Source: Bog-473 sp963763575
GTDB lineage: Bacteria; Actinomycetota; Acidimicrobiia; Acidimicrobiales; RAAP-2
Direction of reading: 5' to 3'
DNA: 64,000 nt
Assembly: GCA_963763575.1 (NCBI GenBank)
Contig: CAVXPD010000025.1
Coordinates: 10,628 to 74,627, forward strand
Below, piece after piece: positions 50,977 through 59,813 of the stretch (its first letter is position 1; every line of letters starts with the position of its first letter). The notes below the pieces were generated by a model. The model saw only the letters and a list, made by a program, of their open reading frames with translations. It had not been told where the DNA came from and made no database searches. Position numbers and translations under genes: made by a program.

Positions 50977-52540
50977 GCCGCTCCGCCTCCGCCGGTGCCG
51001 GTGCCGGTGCCGGTGCCGGTGCCGGTCACCGTGCTGCGCACCGTCCCATCGGCCAACCTTGTCACGATCTCCTGGTCGGGGGCCAGGTCGCCGGCGCGGC
51101 GGACCAACGACCCGTCGGGCGTGAGGGTGAGGCTGTAGCCGCGCTCGAGCTGGCGGTCGACGTCGTAGGCGGCCAGCAACCGGCGCCAATTGCGCACCTG
51201 CTCATCACCCGTCATTAGGTGGCCGAGGGCGAGCGGCCCGAGCCGGGCCGCTGCAGCCCGCAGGTCGATGGCCCGGCGGTCGATCTGTTCCGGCGCACGC
51301 CGGGCGGCGGCGCCGGCCCGGGTACCGAGGCGGTCGCCGTGGACGCGCAACTGGTGGCGAGCGGCCGCCGTCAGGCGGTCGCGGGCCGCCGCGTCGCGGG
51401 CCTGCGCATCGGCGAGGAAGGACGGGACGCGTCGGGCGAGGAGCCCGGCGGGACCGGCGACGTGGGTCGCCCACCATTGGCGCGTCCGCAGCACGATCGC
51501 CTGTCCGCACTCGGTCGGTGTGATGCAGGCCCGGGAGGCCACGATGTCGGCCACGGTCTGGTCGCCGGTGTGGCCGATGCCCGTCCAGACCGGCTTGGCC
51601 GACTCGGCCACGGCGCGGGCGACGAGTTCGGTCTCGAACGCGGCGAGGTCAGCGCGCGCTCCCCGCCGCGCACCAGCGCGATGAGGTCGCAGTCGCTGCG
51701 GCTGAGGGCGCGCAGGGCGCGGGCGACGGTGGCGGGCGCGGCGGCGCCCTGGACGCGCACCGGAACGTGCGAGATGCGGAAGCCGAAGCCCGACTCCGTC
51801 AGTTGCCCGAGGAAGTCGCGCAGACCCTCCGTGTCGGAGCTGGCGACGAGGCCGACGTGCAGCGGCAGCCCGGGCACGGGCAGGCTGGCGTTGCGCCGCA
51901 GCAGGCCCTCCGCCTCGAGCGTGTGCAGCAGCTTGGTCCGTTGCGCGGCGATGCGGCCGAGCAGGGCGGTGACGTCGATGTCGGAGAGGATGAGACTGAG
52001 CTCGCCTTTGGCTCGATACAGATCGAGCGAGCCCCGCAGCACGACGACCATGCCCTCTGCGAGCTCGATGCCCTCCTTCGCCAGCATGTGGCGCAGGGGG
52101 ATCCAGGACGTGCGCCAGCACTTGACCTTCAGTGTCGGTTCGCCGCCGCGGCTCGGCGTGGGCCGAGCGCGGGCGCGGGCAGGGGGGTGGTTCTGCCCGG
52201 CGTGAACGTCGACGTCCGGGTCAGGGTCGTCGGGGTCGACCAGATCGAGGTAGAGGTGGCCCGAACGGTGGTCCGATATGTGCTGGATCTCGCCCCGCAC
52301 CCACAGATGCCGGCGGCGGGGGAAGGTCTGGGCCAGCGCCGCCTCGACCTCGTCGTAGAGAGCGCCGATAGAAAGGACGCCGGTCCGCTCTTCGGCCCGG
52401 TCCTCCACCGGACGGGCCTCTGCGCGCTCCCGGTCGTCGCCACCGTCGGCTGCGTCGCCACCGTCCACTGGCGGCGCTTCAGGATCGAAGAGCTGACGGG
52501 GATCTCCCGCTGCAGGTAGGGAGGCTGGCGAACGAGGCAT
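50973..52540 (-). CDS. xseA: Exodeoxyribonuclease VII large subunit, frameshifted
   Basis: Nuclease subunit for single-strand DNA. The N-terminal part has the OB-fold 'LWVRGEIQHISDHRSGHLYL', followed by an unusual Asp/Pro- and Ala/Arg-rich insertion and 'LKVKCWR'; catalytic 'SDCDLIALVRGG' is at about 285. The C-terminal part 'ADLAAFETELVARAVAESAK', 'WTGIGHTGDQTVADIVASRA' is in another frame. One G missing from the run at plus 51661-51664 explains the break. The tail has a (Gly-Thr)n run coded by CCGGTG hexamers. About 520 aa when corrected. Confidence 0.88.
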
Positions 52541-52660
52541 CGCCCGTCACGTTACCGAGGCGCTGTCCGGGCACTGGTCCTCGGCCAGTCGGGACAATGG
52601 ATCCCAGGTGACGGGGAGTTCGCCGGGAGCGGACCCGACAGCTGGCGAGAGCACGTGAGC

Positions 52661-52800
52661 GAACGGTCGCGGTTTCTGGCCGCCGTGCTGTCGGGCGGAA
52701 CTGTGGAGGCTCGAGGGTGTCGGCGCAGCCGAACGGCAGAGTCTCTTCCGATTGCATACGTCACCTCCGCGAGTTGCCTCCGTATGTATATGGTCCTCGG
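52661..52800 (-). repeat. Structured intergenic repeat, copy C, left part
   Basis: Starts with GAACGGTCGCGG and has cores at 52754 (GCATACG) and 52787 (TATATGG), the same spacing (33 bp) as copies A and B. The array stops where the IS30 element starts and is continued on the other side of that element. Confidence 0.7.
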
Positions 52801-52814
52801 TAACGCCGCGGCGG

Positions 52815-54183
52815 GCTCAAGGGGTGATCGCGACACCGACCTGATGGAGGTGTCGTATGGGAAGCCAAAGGTTCCCCGACTCACTGCTGCAGCCTGCCCT
52901 CGACGCTTACGCGAACGGTGCGTCGATGAAGAAGGCGGCCGAGTTGGTGGGGGTCTCATGGATCACGGTGTTGCGTCGCCTGCGCGAGCAGCCCGGCTTC
53001 GTTCCCCACCACCGGTCGCTTTCACCGGGACGAGCCGGACTGCCCGAGGAACGGCTGGGTCCGGCGCTGAGGGCCTATGCCCTTGGGGCGACGAAGAAGG
53101 AGGCGGCCGCTCTGGCTTCTGTGTCGGTATCCACGCTGACCCGGAGGCTTCGACCCAAAGCTGTCCCGATGCTCAGGCAACGACGACATCGACCCAATGC
53201 CTTGACCCTCGAAGAGCGCGAGGAGATCCGCGTGGGGATCTGCCGCGGCGAATGCGATGCGGCCATCGCCCGGCGTCTCGGCGCCATCGCGGCAGCATCG
53301 GGCGCGAGATCGCGGCCAACGGGGGCCGGGCGGGCTATCGGGCCCACGCCGCCCAAGGCCGGGCCGACCACGTCGCCCGGCGGCCCAAGCGGCGCTGGTT
53401 CGAAGAGCGCCCCTGGCTCTTCGACGAGGCCAGCGCCCTGTTGGCGACGAGGTGCCGGCCCGAACAGATCGCCACACGCTTCAAGCGCGACCACCCCGAG
53501 GAGCCACAGTGGTGGGTGTCGCACGAATCGATCTACCAGGCCATCTACGTCCAGGCCAAGGGCGAGCTGCGCAAAGAGCTCGCCACCTACCTGCGCTTTG
53601 GGCACACCCGGCGCCGGGCCCGGAGCCCGCCACGGCTCGAACCCGAGCGGCACCGCGCGCATCACCGGCATGGTCAACATCTCAGCGCGACCCCCACAAG
53701 TGTCCGACCGGGCCGTGCCCGGGCATTGGGAGGGCGACCTGATCGAGGGCGCCCGACAGCGCTCGCGCGTGGCCACCTTGGTCGAGCGCAGTACCCGCAT
53801 GGGCATGTTGATCAAGCTCGAGAACAAGACCGCCGAGCACGTGGCGACACGCATCGCCGAGCACATCGTGGACCTCCCGCCGAGCTGGCCCGCTCCATCA
53901 CCTGGGACCAAGGAACAGAGATGGCCGCGCATGGCCGCTTCAGCGTGGCCACCGGAGTGCCGGTCTACTTCTGCGATCCCCATAGCCCCTGGCAACGGGG
54001 GAGCAACGAGAACTGGAACGGCCTCGTGCGCGAGTTCCTCCCCAAGGGCACCGACCTCAGCGGCTACAGCCAAGCCGAGCTGGACGACATCGCCAAGCTC
54101 CTCAACATGCGGCCTCGCGAGACGCTCGGGTGGGATACTCCAGCCGAGCGGTTTGACCAACTTGTCGCGATGACCACCTGAGC
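52815..54183 (+). mobile_element. IS30-family insertion sequence
   Basis: About 1.37 kb. Terminal inverted repeats: GCTCAAGGGGTGATCGCGAC at 52815 and the complement of 54163-54183, 18 of 21 bases identical. It holds one transposase gene whose stop falls within the right repeat. It is inserted inside repeat copy C. Target duplication is not clear, because the flanks are GC-rich and partly similar to the repeat ends. Confidence 0.85.
52857..54181 (+). pseudogene. IS30-family transposase, three frameshifts
   Basis: DDE transposase of about 440 aa spread over two frames. The N-terminus has two helix-turn-helix-like stretches ('GASMKKAAELVGVSWITVLR', 'GATKKEAAALASVSVSTLTR'). Then 'HRGSIGREIAANGGRAGYRA', 'RAVPGHWEGDLIEG' (first Asp), 'SITWDQGTEMAAH' (second Asp) and 'SPWQRGSNENWNGLVREFLP' (Glu) follow, so the catalytic triad is complete. 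Frames change near 53285, 53640 and 53905, each by one base at a C/G run. GGAGG lies about 8 nt before the ATG. Either recent decay or sequence error. Confidence 0.85.
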
Positions 54184-54194
54184 TCGCCCGCCGG

Positions 54195-54300
54195 TTCGAT
54201 TCGCGAATACACCCGAAAATGAAGGCTCGCTCGCCTCCTCGACCAAATACATCCGCGCCGAACCCGGGCCAGCTGGTTTGGCGCATATACGACGGAGGAA
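54195..54300 (-). repeat. Structured intergenic repeat, copy C, right part
   Basis: Three further TATA-like cores at about 54207, 54247 and 54287, 40 bp apart, each on the minus strand as TGTAT or GTATATG. Joined to the left part, it restores the order seen in copies A and B. Confidence 0.65.
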
Positions 54301-54344
54301 GAAGGCCAGGGATCATGCATTCCTGACGGGGGGCGGAGAGCCCG

Positions 54345-55277
54345 CTAGGGCTGGCTCACGAAGCCATCGAGTGGAAAGACATCCTGGCCGACGTGGATCT
54401 GCGACTGGTCCGTTCCGGTCTCGACGACCGAGAAGCCGGTCTGGTCCCCGTCCCCGTTGACCACGTCGGGGCCGGCCTGCCCCGGCGCGTTCGCTGTGAC
54501 GACCGCCACGTGTGCGGCCGACGGGTGCGTCCCGAGCGCCAGGCCGTAGACGGCCACGTCCCCGGGCGAAGCGACGTAGCCACTTCCCGCCGGATGCCAT
54601 TCGCCGTTGGCTACGGCCCATTGGTAGAACGTGACAGCGGCGCCGTTGATCTCGCCGGGCCCGTATCCGTACTGAACCGGCACGCCCGCCTCACGCCAGG
54701 TCCAGGCGGCGAAGTCGGCACACCACTCTTCGCTCGTCTCGCCGCTCGGACAGCTGGTCTGGCCGGCGCCCCAATAGGCGCTGAACTTGTTGCAGTAGGA
54801 GTTCGATGGATCAGCGCTGTACCCGACCTGGCTCTGGGCGATTGCGACGATGCGCTGAGGCACGCTCATGCTCGCAAGCGTGGCGGCGCCGGGCATCGGA
54901 TAGGAGTCGTTGTGCCCGAAGATGCCCGGCAGGATCGCCGCCATCGTGACCACGAGCGCGCCGGCACTTACGATGATTGCCAACCGGCGCACCTTCGGCG
55001 TCACGCGGTGTGAGCGCTCTGGGCCCACCGCTTGCCCGTGCCATTCGGGAACAGCGGGAAGCCCCGCAACCGTCGACGGCCGCCGCCCGCCGCCAGGTGG
55101 GACGGCTGGAACACGTCGACCTACCGGCCGGCTTGCGGGCCTCTCCACTCCGCCCCGCTGCTCGCTGCGAGGAAGGGGACGGGTCTTTGACTGCCTACCC
55201 AGAGCCAACCCGTCATCGCGGGAGATCTTCCAGCCCAGTCGAGCCGTCCCACCGACCCGGGTCCTGGTCTCACTCAT
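54345..55277 (-). CDS. Membrane-anchored CHAP-domain protein
   Basis: A 310-aa protein. A polar, Arg/Pro-rich N-terminus (about 1-95) is followed by one hydrophobic helix 'LAIIVSAGALVVTMAAILPG' and an outside CHAP domain: 'QSQVGYSADPSNSYCNKFSA', 'EEWCADFAAWTWREAGVP' (nucleophile Cys) and 'HVAVVTANAPG' (His). It is likely a cysteine amidase acting on peptidoglycan. A start at the internal GTG (VTPKVRRL) would give a shorter, signal-anchor-type protein. Confidence 0.82.
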   Translation of the reverse strand: MSETRTRVGGTARLGWKISRDDGLALGRQSKTRPLPRSEQRGGVERPASRPVGRRVPAVPPGGGRRPSTVAGLPAVPEWHGQAVGPERSHRVTPKVRRLAIIVSAGALVVTMAAILPGIFGHNDSYPMPGAATLASMSVPQRIVAIAQSQVGYSADPSNSYCNKFSAYWGAGQTSCPSGETSEEWCADFAAWTWREAGVPVQYGYGPGEINGAAVTFYQWAVANGEWHPAGSGYVASPGDVAVYGLALGTHPSAAHVAVVTANAPGQAGPDVVNGDGDQTGFSVVETGTDQSQIHVGQDVFPLDGFVSQP

Positions 55278-55567
55278 GCCGCGCTCATCACGACAGGCGC
55301 CGGGTCATGCTGGCGGAGGAAGCTCGCCGTGGTTAGGGCGAACTCGGCATAGACCCGCCAAAGTTGCGACGATCTCGGGCACGACACGCCGGAAAAGCAT
55401 GCCAGCCAGATAGCCCGTCGCGAACGCGGGTCTCCGGAGGCGAAGGCGACACCGAGAAGCCCGAACAAGCCGGGGAGTGCCCAATGGGTCATTCGCCGGA
55501 AGCAGTCCCGGCAGGCGGGGTACGGCTGTAGTACCGCCTGGCCCTCGGCCGATGGCAGAATGGGCAC
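55274..55567 (-). CDS. Small hydrophobic ORF before the CHAP gene, doubtful
   Basis: A frame of about 97 aa with 'CRDCFRRMTHWALPGLFGLL' and 'SRRAIWLACFSGV'. Its stop overlaps the CHAP start by 4 bp (ATGA), the only argument for coupling. It begins close to the 5' end of rnpB on the opposite strand, has no clear ribosome-binding site and no recognised family. It may be a shadow frame. Confidence 0.3.
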   Translation of the reverse strand: MPILPSAEGQAVLQPYPACRDCFRRMTHWALPGLFGLLGVAFASGDPRSRRAIWLACFSGVSCPRSSQLWRVYAEFALTTASFLRQHDPAPVVMSAA

Positions 55568-55570
55568 GAC

Positions 55571-55958
55571 GGTGAGTCGGCCGGGTGGCCGCGGTGCGGG
55601 TCGCAAGAGCGAGATCGCATCGAGGAAGGTCGGGACTCCGCAGAGCAGGGTGCTGGCTAACGGCCAGTCGGGGCGACTCGCAGGACAGTGCCACAGAAAG
55701 GAAACCGCCGATGGCGGGCTCCGGCCCGCACAGGCAAGGGTGAAAGGGTGCGGTAAGAGCGCACCAGCGACGGGGGTGACCCCGCCGGCTCGGTAAACCC
55801 CACCCGGAGCAAGGCCAAGCGTGGGAGACGGACTGCTCGTCCGGCCCCTGAGAAGGGGCGCTCCCCAGGTAGGCCGCTCAGATGGATGGCCACTCAGGCC
55901 TTCTGCCTCTCATCGAGGCGGGGGCTGGACAGAATCCCGCCTACAGGCCGACTCACCG
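55571..55958 (+). ncRNA. rnpB: RNase P RNA, bacterial type A
   Basis: Catalytic RNA that matures tRNA 5' ends. The 5' strand of P1 GGTGAGTCGGCC (55571-55582) pairs perfectly with GGCCGACTCACC (55946-55957). The conserved core is visible: GAGGAAGGTCGGGACTCC near 55622, GACAGTGCCACAGAAA, GGTGCGGTAAGAGCGCACC, GGCTCGGTAAACCCC and GGAGCAAGGCCAAG. The total of about 388 nt is normal. It immediately precedes the convergent integrase gene of the mobile element. Confidence 0.96.
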
Positions 55959-56038
55959 TCACTAGCCCTTTGACCAGGGAGTTTGTAAGTCAGAAGCCGC
56001 TACTGGACCCTACTGGACCCCGGATTTGTCGAACTCGT

Positions 56039-57183
56039 TTACGACTGAGCGCCCCGGAGGCTCGCTACTCCCCGGTCCACGGCAGCCCTGACCAACTCGG
56101 CGCTATCGGGGAACAGGTGACTGTAGATCCGGGTCGTTTCCAAGCTGGCGTGACCGAGCATCTCTTGGCACCGTGACGATGTCGGCTCCACCTCGAATGA
56201 GGACGCTGGCGTAGTGGTGACGCAACTGGTGGAACCCGTCCCCCAGCGGTATCCCCAGCGGTCTCGCCGCCCATGCCCAGATGTCAGCGAAGGTGGACCG
56301 GCGAACCGGCTCGTTGGCCTCGCTGGTGAAGATCAGTCCCCGCGGCCCCAGGCCGAACGTAGCGACGTGGCGGACCAGCGCTGCCATGACGGCGTCGGTG
56401 AGAGGGATCGTGCGGGGCCGGTTCAACTTGTCCTTAACCGGGGCGAAGGCTGGTACCTCTCGACTCGTTCGTGACAACTGGCGGTCGACGGTGAGGAGCT
56501 GTCGCGGCCAGTCGATGCGATCAGCGGTGACGCCCAGGGCCTCTGCGATGCGGACCCCGCTCCCGGCTCCGAGCACGACGAGGGCGTAGTACCGATCCGG
56601 CATGGCGTCGGCCAGGGCGTCGACGGTCTCGACGCTGAGCGGCACGATCTGGGCCGCTCCACATTCGGCAGCTTGATGTCGCGGCAAGGACTGAGCGCGA
56701 TGTCACGGTTGACGACAGCGTTTGAACACCGAGGCGATCCAGTTGTGGGCGACCGGAATGGTTGCCGGGGCGAAGAGGCTCACGGTCGTCGTCATCGCTC
56801 GCCATCGCCTTGACGAGCGCCTGGATCTCGAACTGCTCGATCGCCCCGATGGGACGCTTTCCGATGAGCGGGTAGACGTGGCGGCGGAACCGGGTCTCGA
56901 TCGTGGTGTCGTCTGAGGGCGGTGATGGACCTGGAGTGAGCCCCAATCCTCGGCGTAGTTCTCGAATGTCACCCGCCCAGCGGAGGGGTCGACGTAGTTG
57001 CCTGTGGTCTTGTCGCCTTCCACAGCGTTGGCGTGACGGTCGGCGTCGCGTTGAGAGTGAAGTTCTTCTTGCGGGTGTTGCCTTCTGGGGTCTTCCACCT
57101 GGCCGTGGTAGTAGTCGGGCCGCTCACCCTCGGGGCCTGCGCTCCTTCCCGTTCTCGAAGACCATCCCGTTGACGCTTGCCAT
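56039..57183 (-). pseudogene. Tyrosine recombinase (phage/ICE integrase), frameshifted
   Basis: Site-specific integrase of about 380 aa spread over several frames. From ATG 57183 (MASVNGMVFENGK), then 'GDKTTGNYVDPSAGRVTFEN', 'RFRRHVYPLIGKRPIGAIEQ', 'APATIPVAHNWIASVFK', the catalytic Arg in 'GSGVRIAEALGVTADRI', H-x-x-R in 'GFHQLRHHYASVLIRGG', and in another frame 'EMLGHASLETTRIYSHLFP' with the Tyr nucleophile. At least four single-base indels are needed. The gene ends 80 bp from rnpB. The start overlaps the upstream stop by 4 bp. Confidence 0.85.
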
Positions 57184-57627
57184 CAGCCCTTCGCCCTTCC
57201 TTGTTCTGTTGCCGGTAGCGCACCGGCTCTGCGTGCAGAGATGACGGCTTGTTCCGCCGCTCCTTGGGTCATGTTCAAGCACTCAGCGACCGTGGCGGTC
57301 GGTGGCAGATGCAAGGCGTACGCAACTCGGTACAGCGACACGACCCCGCGTCGGCGGATCAGGCGACCTCGCTTGTACACCGGCAGGAACTCCCTCATAA
57401 CCTGGCGCACCAGTCGGTCGACGGGGACCTGGCGCAGCTTCACGCCTGCGACCGGGCCACCACGTTTGCGTTGCTCGAACCTCAACTCCGCGAGTTCGTA
57501 TCTGTCCTTCTGGAAGGTCAGGACCATCGTCACGTCGTAGGGCAGTGACTTGTCGGTGATCGTCCGTTCGATCACGGCGGGGACCATCACCCCGTCTCCG
57601 AAGTCGATGACCTCGCTCCCTGCTCAT
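57183..57627 (-). CDS. Mobile-element HTH-like protein upstream of integrase
   Basis: About 147 aa. Start ATG 57627 (MSRER), then one base shift leads to 'VIDFGDGVMVPAVIERTITD' and 'LPYDVTMVLTFQKDRYELAE'. The C-terminal 'HLPPTATVAECLNMTQGAAE' and QAVISARRAGALP look like a helix-turn-helix that selects sites. Stop overlaps the integrase start (ATGA). Typical of small genes next to actinobacterial integrases; exact role unknown. Confidence 0.6.
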
Positions 57628-57698
57628 TCTGATGCCGTTGGGGCTTCCAACGCTGGGTCACAGCTACCAACGGTACCGGCATCCAAGGAGGATTGACA

Positions 57699-57752
57699 AG
57701 CCACCTTAAGAGGAGTAGGAGTTTGTTACGTCACTCCTACGCCAAGGTGGCT
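57699..57752. promoter_or_regulatory. Long imperfect hairpin before excisionase-like gene
   Basis: An outer 9-bp stem AGCCACCTT / AAGGTGGCT and an inner 8-bp stem GTAGGAGT / ACTCCTAC with a 10-nt loop. It lies in the divergent spacer between the integrase operon and the excisionase-like gene; an operator, an attenuator or a recombination site are all possible. Confidence 0.7.
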
Positions 57753-57756
57753 CTCA

Positions 57757-58080
57757 TGAAAGCTGTTGGTTCCGATCCCGATGCCGCCTTCTGGAGCACT
57801 GGAGATGTGGCGAGCTTTCTGGCGTGCCCGAAGCCTCCGTCCGGTACTGGGCCTGGCAGGGAACGGGCCTCCCAGCTTCAAGATCGGCAGGCGACGCAAG
57901 TACAAGCCCTGTGAGGTCGAGGAGTGGGCCGAAGACCAGCGCGAGGAACGGTCAAAGCGGGGCCGGTCAAGAGAGGCGGTCCAGCACCGCGTCGAGACGG
58001 ACGACCAAGTCCTCGGCCAAGAAGTCGTCGCCACGAAGTCGCACCGCCAAGAAGTAGTGCGATCCGACACCGAGCAATGA
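57757..58080 (+). pseudogene. Excisionase/AlpA-like DNA-binding protein, frameshifted
   Basis: A MerR/HTH_17-type small protein over three frames: 'DAAFWSTGDVASFL' then 'VPEASVRYWAWQGTG' then 'PSFKIGRRRKYKPCEVEEWA' followed by a basic tail. These are the 'gdvA..LgvpeasVRyW...G.gPp.fKiGrrrkY' signature of excisionases. Two indels are needed. Probably directs excision of the element with the integrase. Confidence 0.7.
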
Positions 58081-58092
58081 AAGGAGGACCCC

Positions 58093-58454
58093 ATGACCAT
58101 TCGCACGGAACTGTCCAAGTTCGACGGGGTGATCTCTACGACCAGTTTCACAAGCAGTACGAAGAACTGTTTGAATACGTCGACAAGGTCGAGCCTCTAT
58201 TGGTGGGGCGCATTTTGTACCGGATCCGCAACGCCCCCCTCGAAGATCAGAACGTGGACGAGAACGTCAGCTCCCTGAACTTCGTCAGCACCCTGTCCGC
58301 CATCATGATGCACATGCTCTGGAGCATTTCCTTCTTTCGGGCCTGTGAAGCTCCCGACACGATGGGCGAGGCCATTGAGGGAATAATCCGTCAGCTTCAC
58401 CTGGCACGAGACGGCTTCGTGCAGGAAGAGGCCAAGGAAGGCAAACAAAGATGA
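58093..58454 (+). CDS. Mobile-element hypothetical protein, one frameshift
   Basis: About 120 aa. AAAGGAGG lies 6 nt upstream of the ATG. The start 'MTIRTELSKFDG' is in one frame; 'DLYDQFHKQYEELFEYVDKV' and 'VSSLNFVSTLSAIMMHMLWS' follow in the next. Rich in aromatic and acidic residues, mainly helical. No family recognised. It overlaps the next gene by 4 bp (ATGA). Confidence 0.5.
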
Positions 58455-58945
58455 ATCGAGAATCCCTCGACCGCCTCGTGACATCCATGGACGACCCAGC
58501 CGCCCTCGAGGACGCCGTCATCACAGTTGTCCTCGACCCCACTGAGGGTCTCAACCCAAGAGCTATCGCCGAGGCAATGTTCGGTGATGACTGGCCTTCC
58601 CCACTTCGATGCTGTAGGTCGGGCCATGTGCAGACTCGTTATCCACAAGGGCGCACAGTTCGGGCTGGTCGAGTCAGAGGATGATCCTCACATCATCAGG
58701 AGGGAGCCGGGGATGAGGCACGTCCGTCTGCCCCCAGATTTCCCCGAAGACATTGACGATTGGCTCGTCCTCGGTCGATGGCGTCATCCGAGCACGATGC
58801 ACATGAAATCGCCTGCACGATATTCGACCGCCACACGCAGCCCGGCACCGAGGCAGTCCAAAGAGTGCTCGACATCTTCAAGGACTGTTCGGAGCGACTC
58901 GGACTCCTCGGTCCCGAAGACGAGGGACCACTGACACCACGCTGA
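58451..58945 (+). CDS. Mobile-element hypothetical protein, two frameshifts
   Basis: About 160 aa when joined: 'MNRESLDRLVTSMDDPAALE' and 'GLNPRAIAEAMFGDDWPS' in frame one, 'FDAVGRAMCRLVIHKGAQFG' and 'LPPDFPEDIDDWLVLGRWRH' in frame two, then 'EHDAHEIACTIFDRHTQPGT' to the stop in frame three. The middle looks like a small winged-helix-like domain. Function unknown. Confidence 0.5.
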
Positions 58946-58967
58946 AGATCCGCGGAGGAAGTGTGGC

Positions 58968-59069
58968 ATGTCTGGAGACGAGAACCCAGAACTCGCCCCG
59001 GCTGACGAGTTGGCCGAGCTGGTGGAGGAGACGTGGAGGCTACTCCCGGAGCTGAGCTCGACCAAGTGA
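58968..59069 (+). CDS. Very small acidic ORF
   Basis: A 33-aa frame starting ATG 58968 with GAGGA 9 nt upstream: 'MSGDENPELAPADELAELVE' then ETWRLLPELSSTK. Likely an amphipathic helix. It fits the run of closely spaced small genes in this element; no homologue recognised. Confidence 0.4.
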   Translation: MSGDENPELAPADELAELVEETWRLLPELSSTK

Positions 59070-59081
59070 TCGAGCAACTGA

Positions 59082-59371
59082 GTGAACCAGATCGATCACG
59101 AGCACGAGCACTGGCGGCGACGCTGGCCGGTGAAGAGGAATGAGAGAGGAGGTGTCGTGGTCGTCGGCTCGGACTGCGTGACTCTCAAGCGACAGTTCGT
59201 GAACAAGGCCGCCGCCATGCAGTGGGCCTCGGTCTACGGGCGAAACAGCGGGGGCGCAGCGCCAACGCTTATCGATGCGACTGGTGCCAGTGCTGGCACG
59301 TCGGCAACAAGGGCGGCGACAGGTCGAAAGGACGGCAGCGGAGTCCCAACCGGCGGTCACGCCGACGATGA
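59082..59371 (+). CDS. Small zinc-ribbon-like mobile-element protein, frameshifted
   Basis: Frame one has 'AAAMQWASVYGRNSGG'; the next frame continues 'SANAYRCDWCQCWHVGNKGG' and ends in Arg/Ser-rich sequence. The CxxC-x-C-W-H arrangement is common in small phage/ICE proteins of actinobacteria that begin with many short repeats of 'AY.C..C..WH'. The start and exact frame change are uncertain. Confidence 0.45.
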
Positions 59372-59431
59372 AGGAATCAAACTCATGATTGTGAGTAGCT
59401 CATTGGCGGCGTCGACGACGTCCTCTAGTTC

Positions 59432-59728
59432 GTGTCGCAGAGTGGCGGTTTGCATTGCGTCTCGCCTTGGGACTATCAGATCTTAGAAACGGACCCCGCG
59501 CCAACACGCACGCGGCATGAGGTTCTCAGGCGTGCCGGGGGAAGGTGCCAGTTGTGCCACACGAACGAGCGACCGCTTCACGTCGATCACATCACGCCCA
59601 GATCCCTGGGTGGCACGAACGAGCTCGATAATCTGGAAGCCCTCTGCGACGATTGCAACCTCGGCAAAAGCAACAAGGACTCGACAGATTTCCGGACTGA
59701 ACTTGGTACGTCAGACAACGTTTGTTAG
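59432..59728 (+). CDS. HNH endonuclease
   Basis: A 98-aa nuclease. 'RRAGGRCQLCHTNERPLHVD' and 'HITPRSLGGTNELDNLEALC' with 'DDCNLGKSNKD' give the Cys-pair zinc frame and the H-N-H catalytic residues (Asp-His, Asn, and the last Asn/Lys). This gene is intact in one frame, unlike most neighbours. Free-standing HNH proteins in mobile elements may aid packaging, homing or defence. Confidence 0.88.
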   Translation: MSQSGGLHCVSPWDYQILETDPAPTRTRHEVLRRAGGRCQLCHTNERPLHVDHITPRSLGGTNELDNLEALCDDCNLGKSNKDSTDFRTELGTSDNVC

Positions 59729-59813
59729 CTGACTCGCATGACGGCGCGGGGCGGCTGAGTCGGCCTATCAAATGTCCCCGCCGAAACGGGGGTCCTGCTA
59801 CGCCAGGGGAGGT

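Noticed and set aside
55968..56038. A tRNA gene as attachment site next to the integrase
   Set aside because: No cloverleaf, T-arm GTTCRA motif or CCA end can be formed; only a short tandem CTACTGGACC is present.
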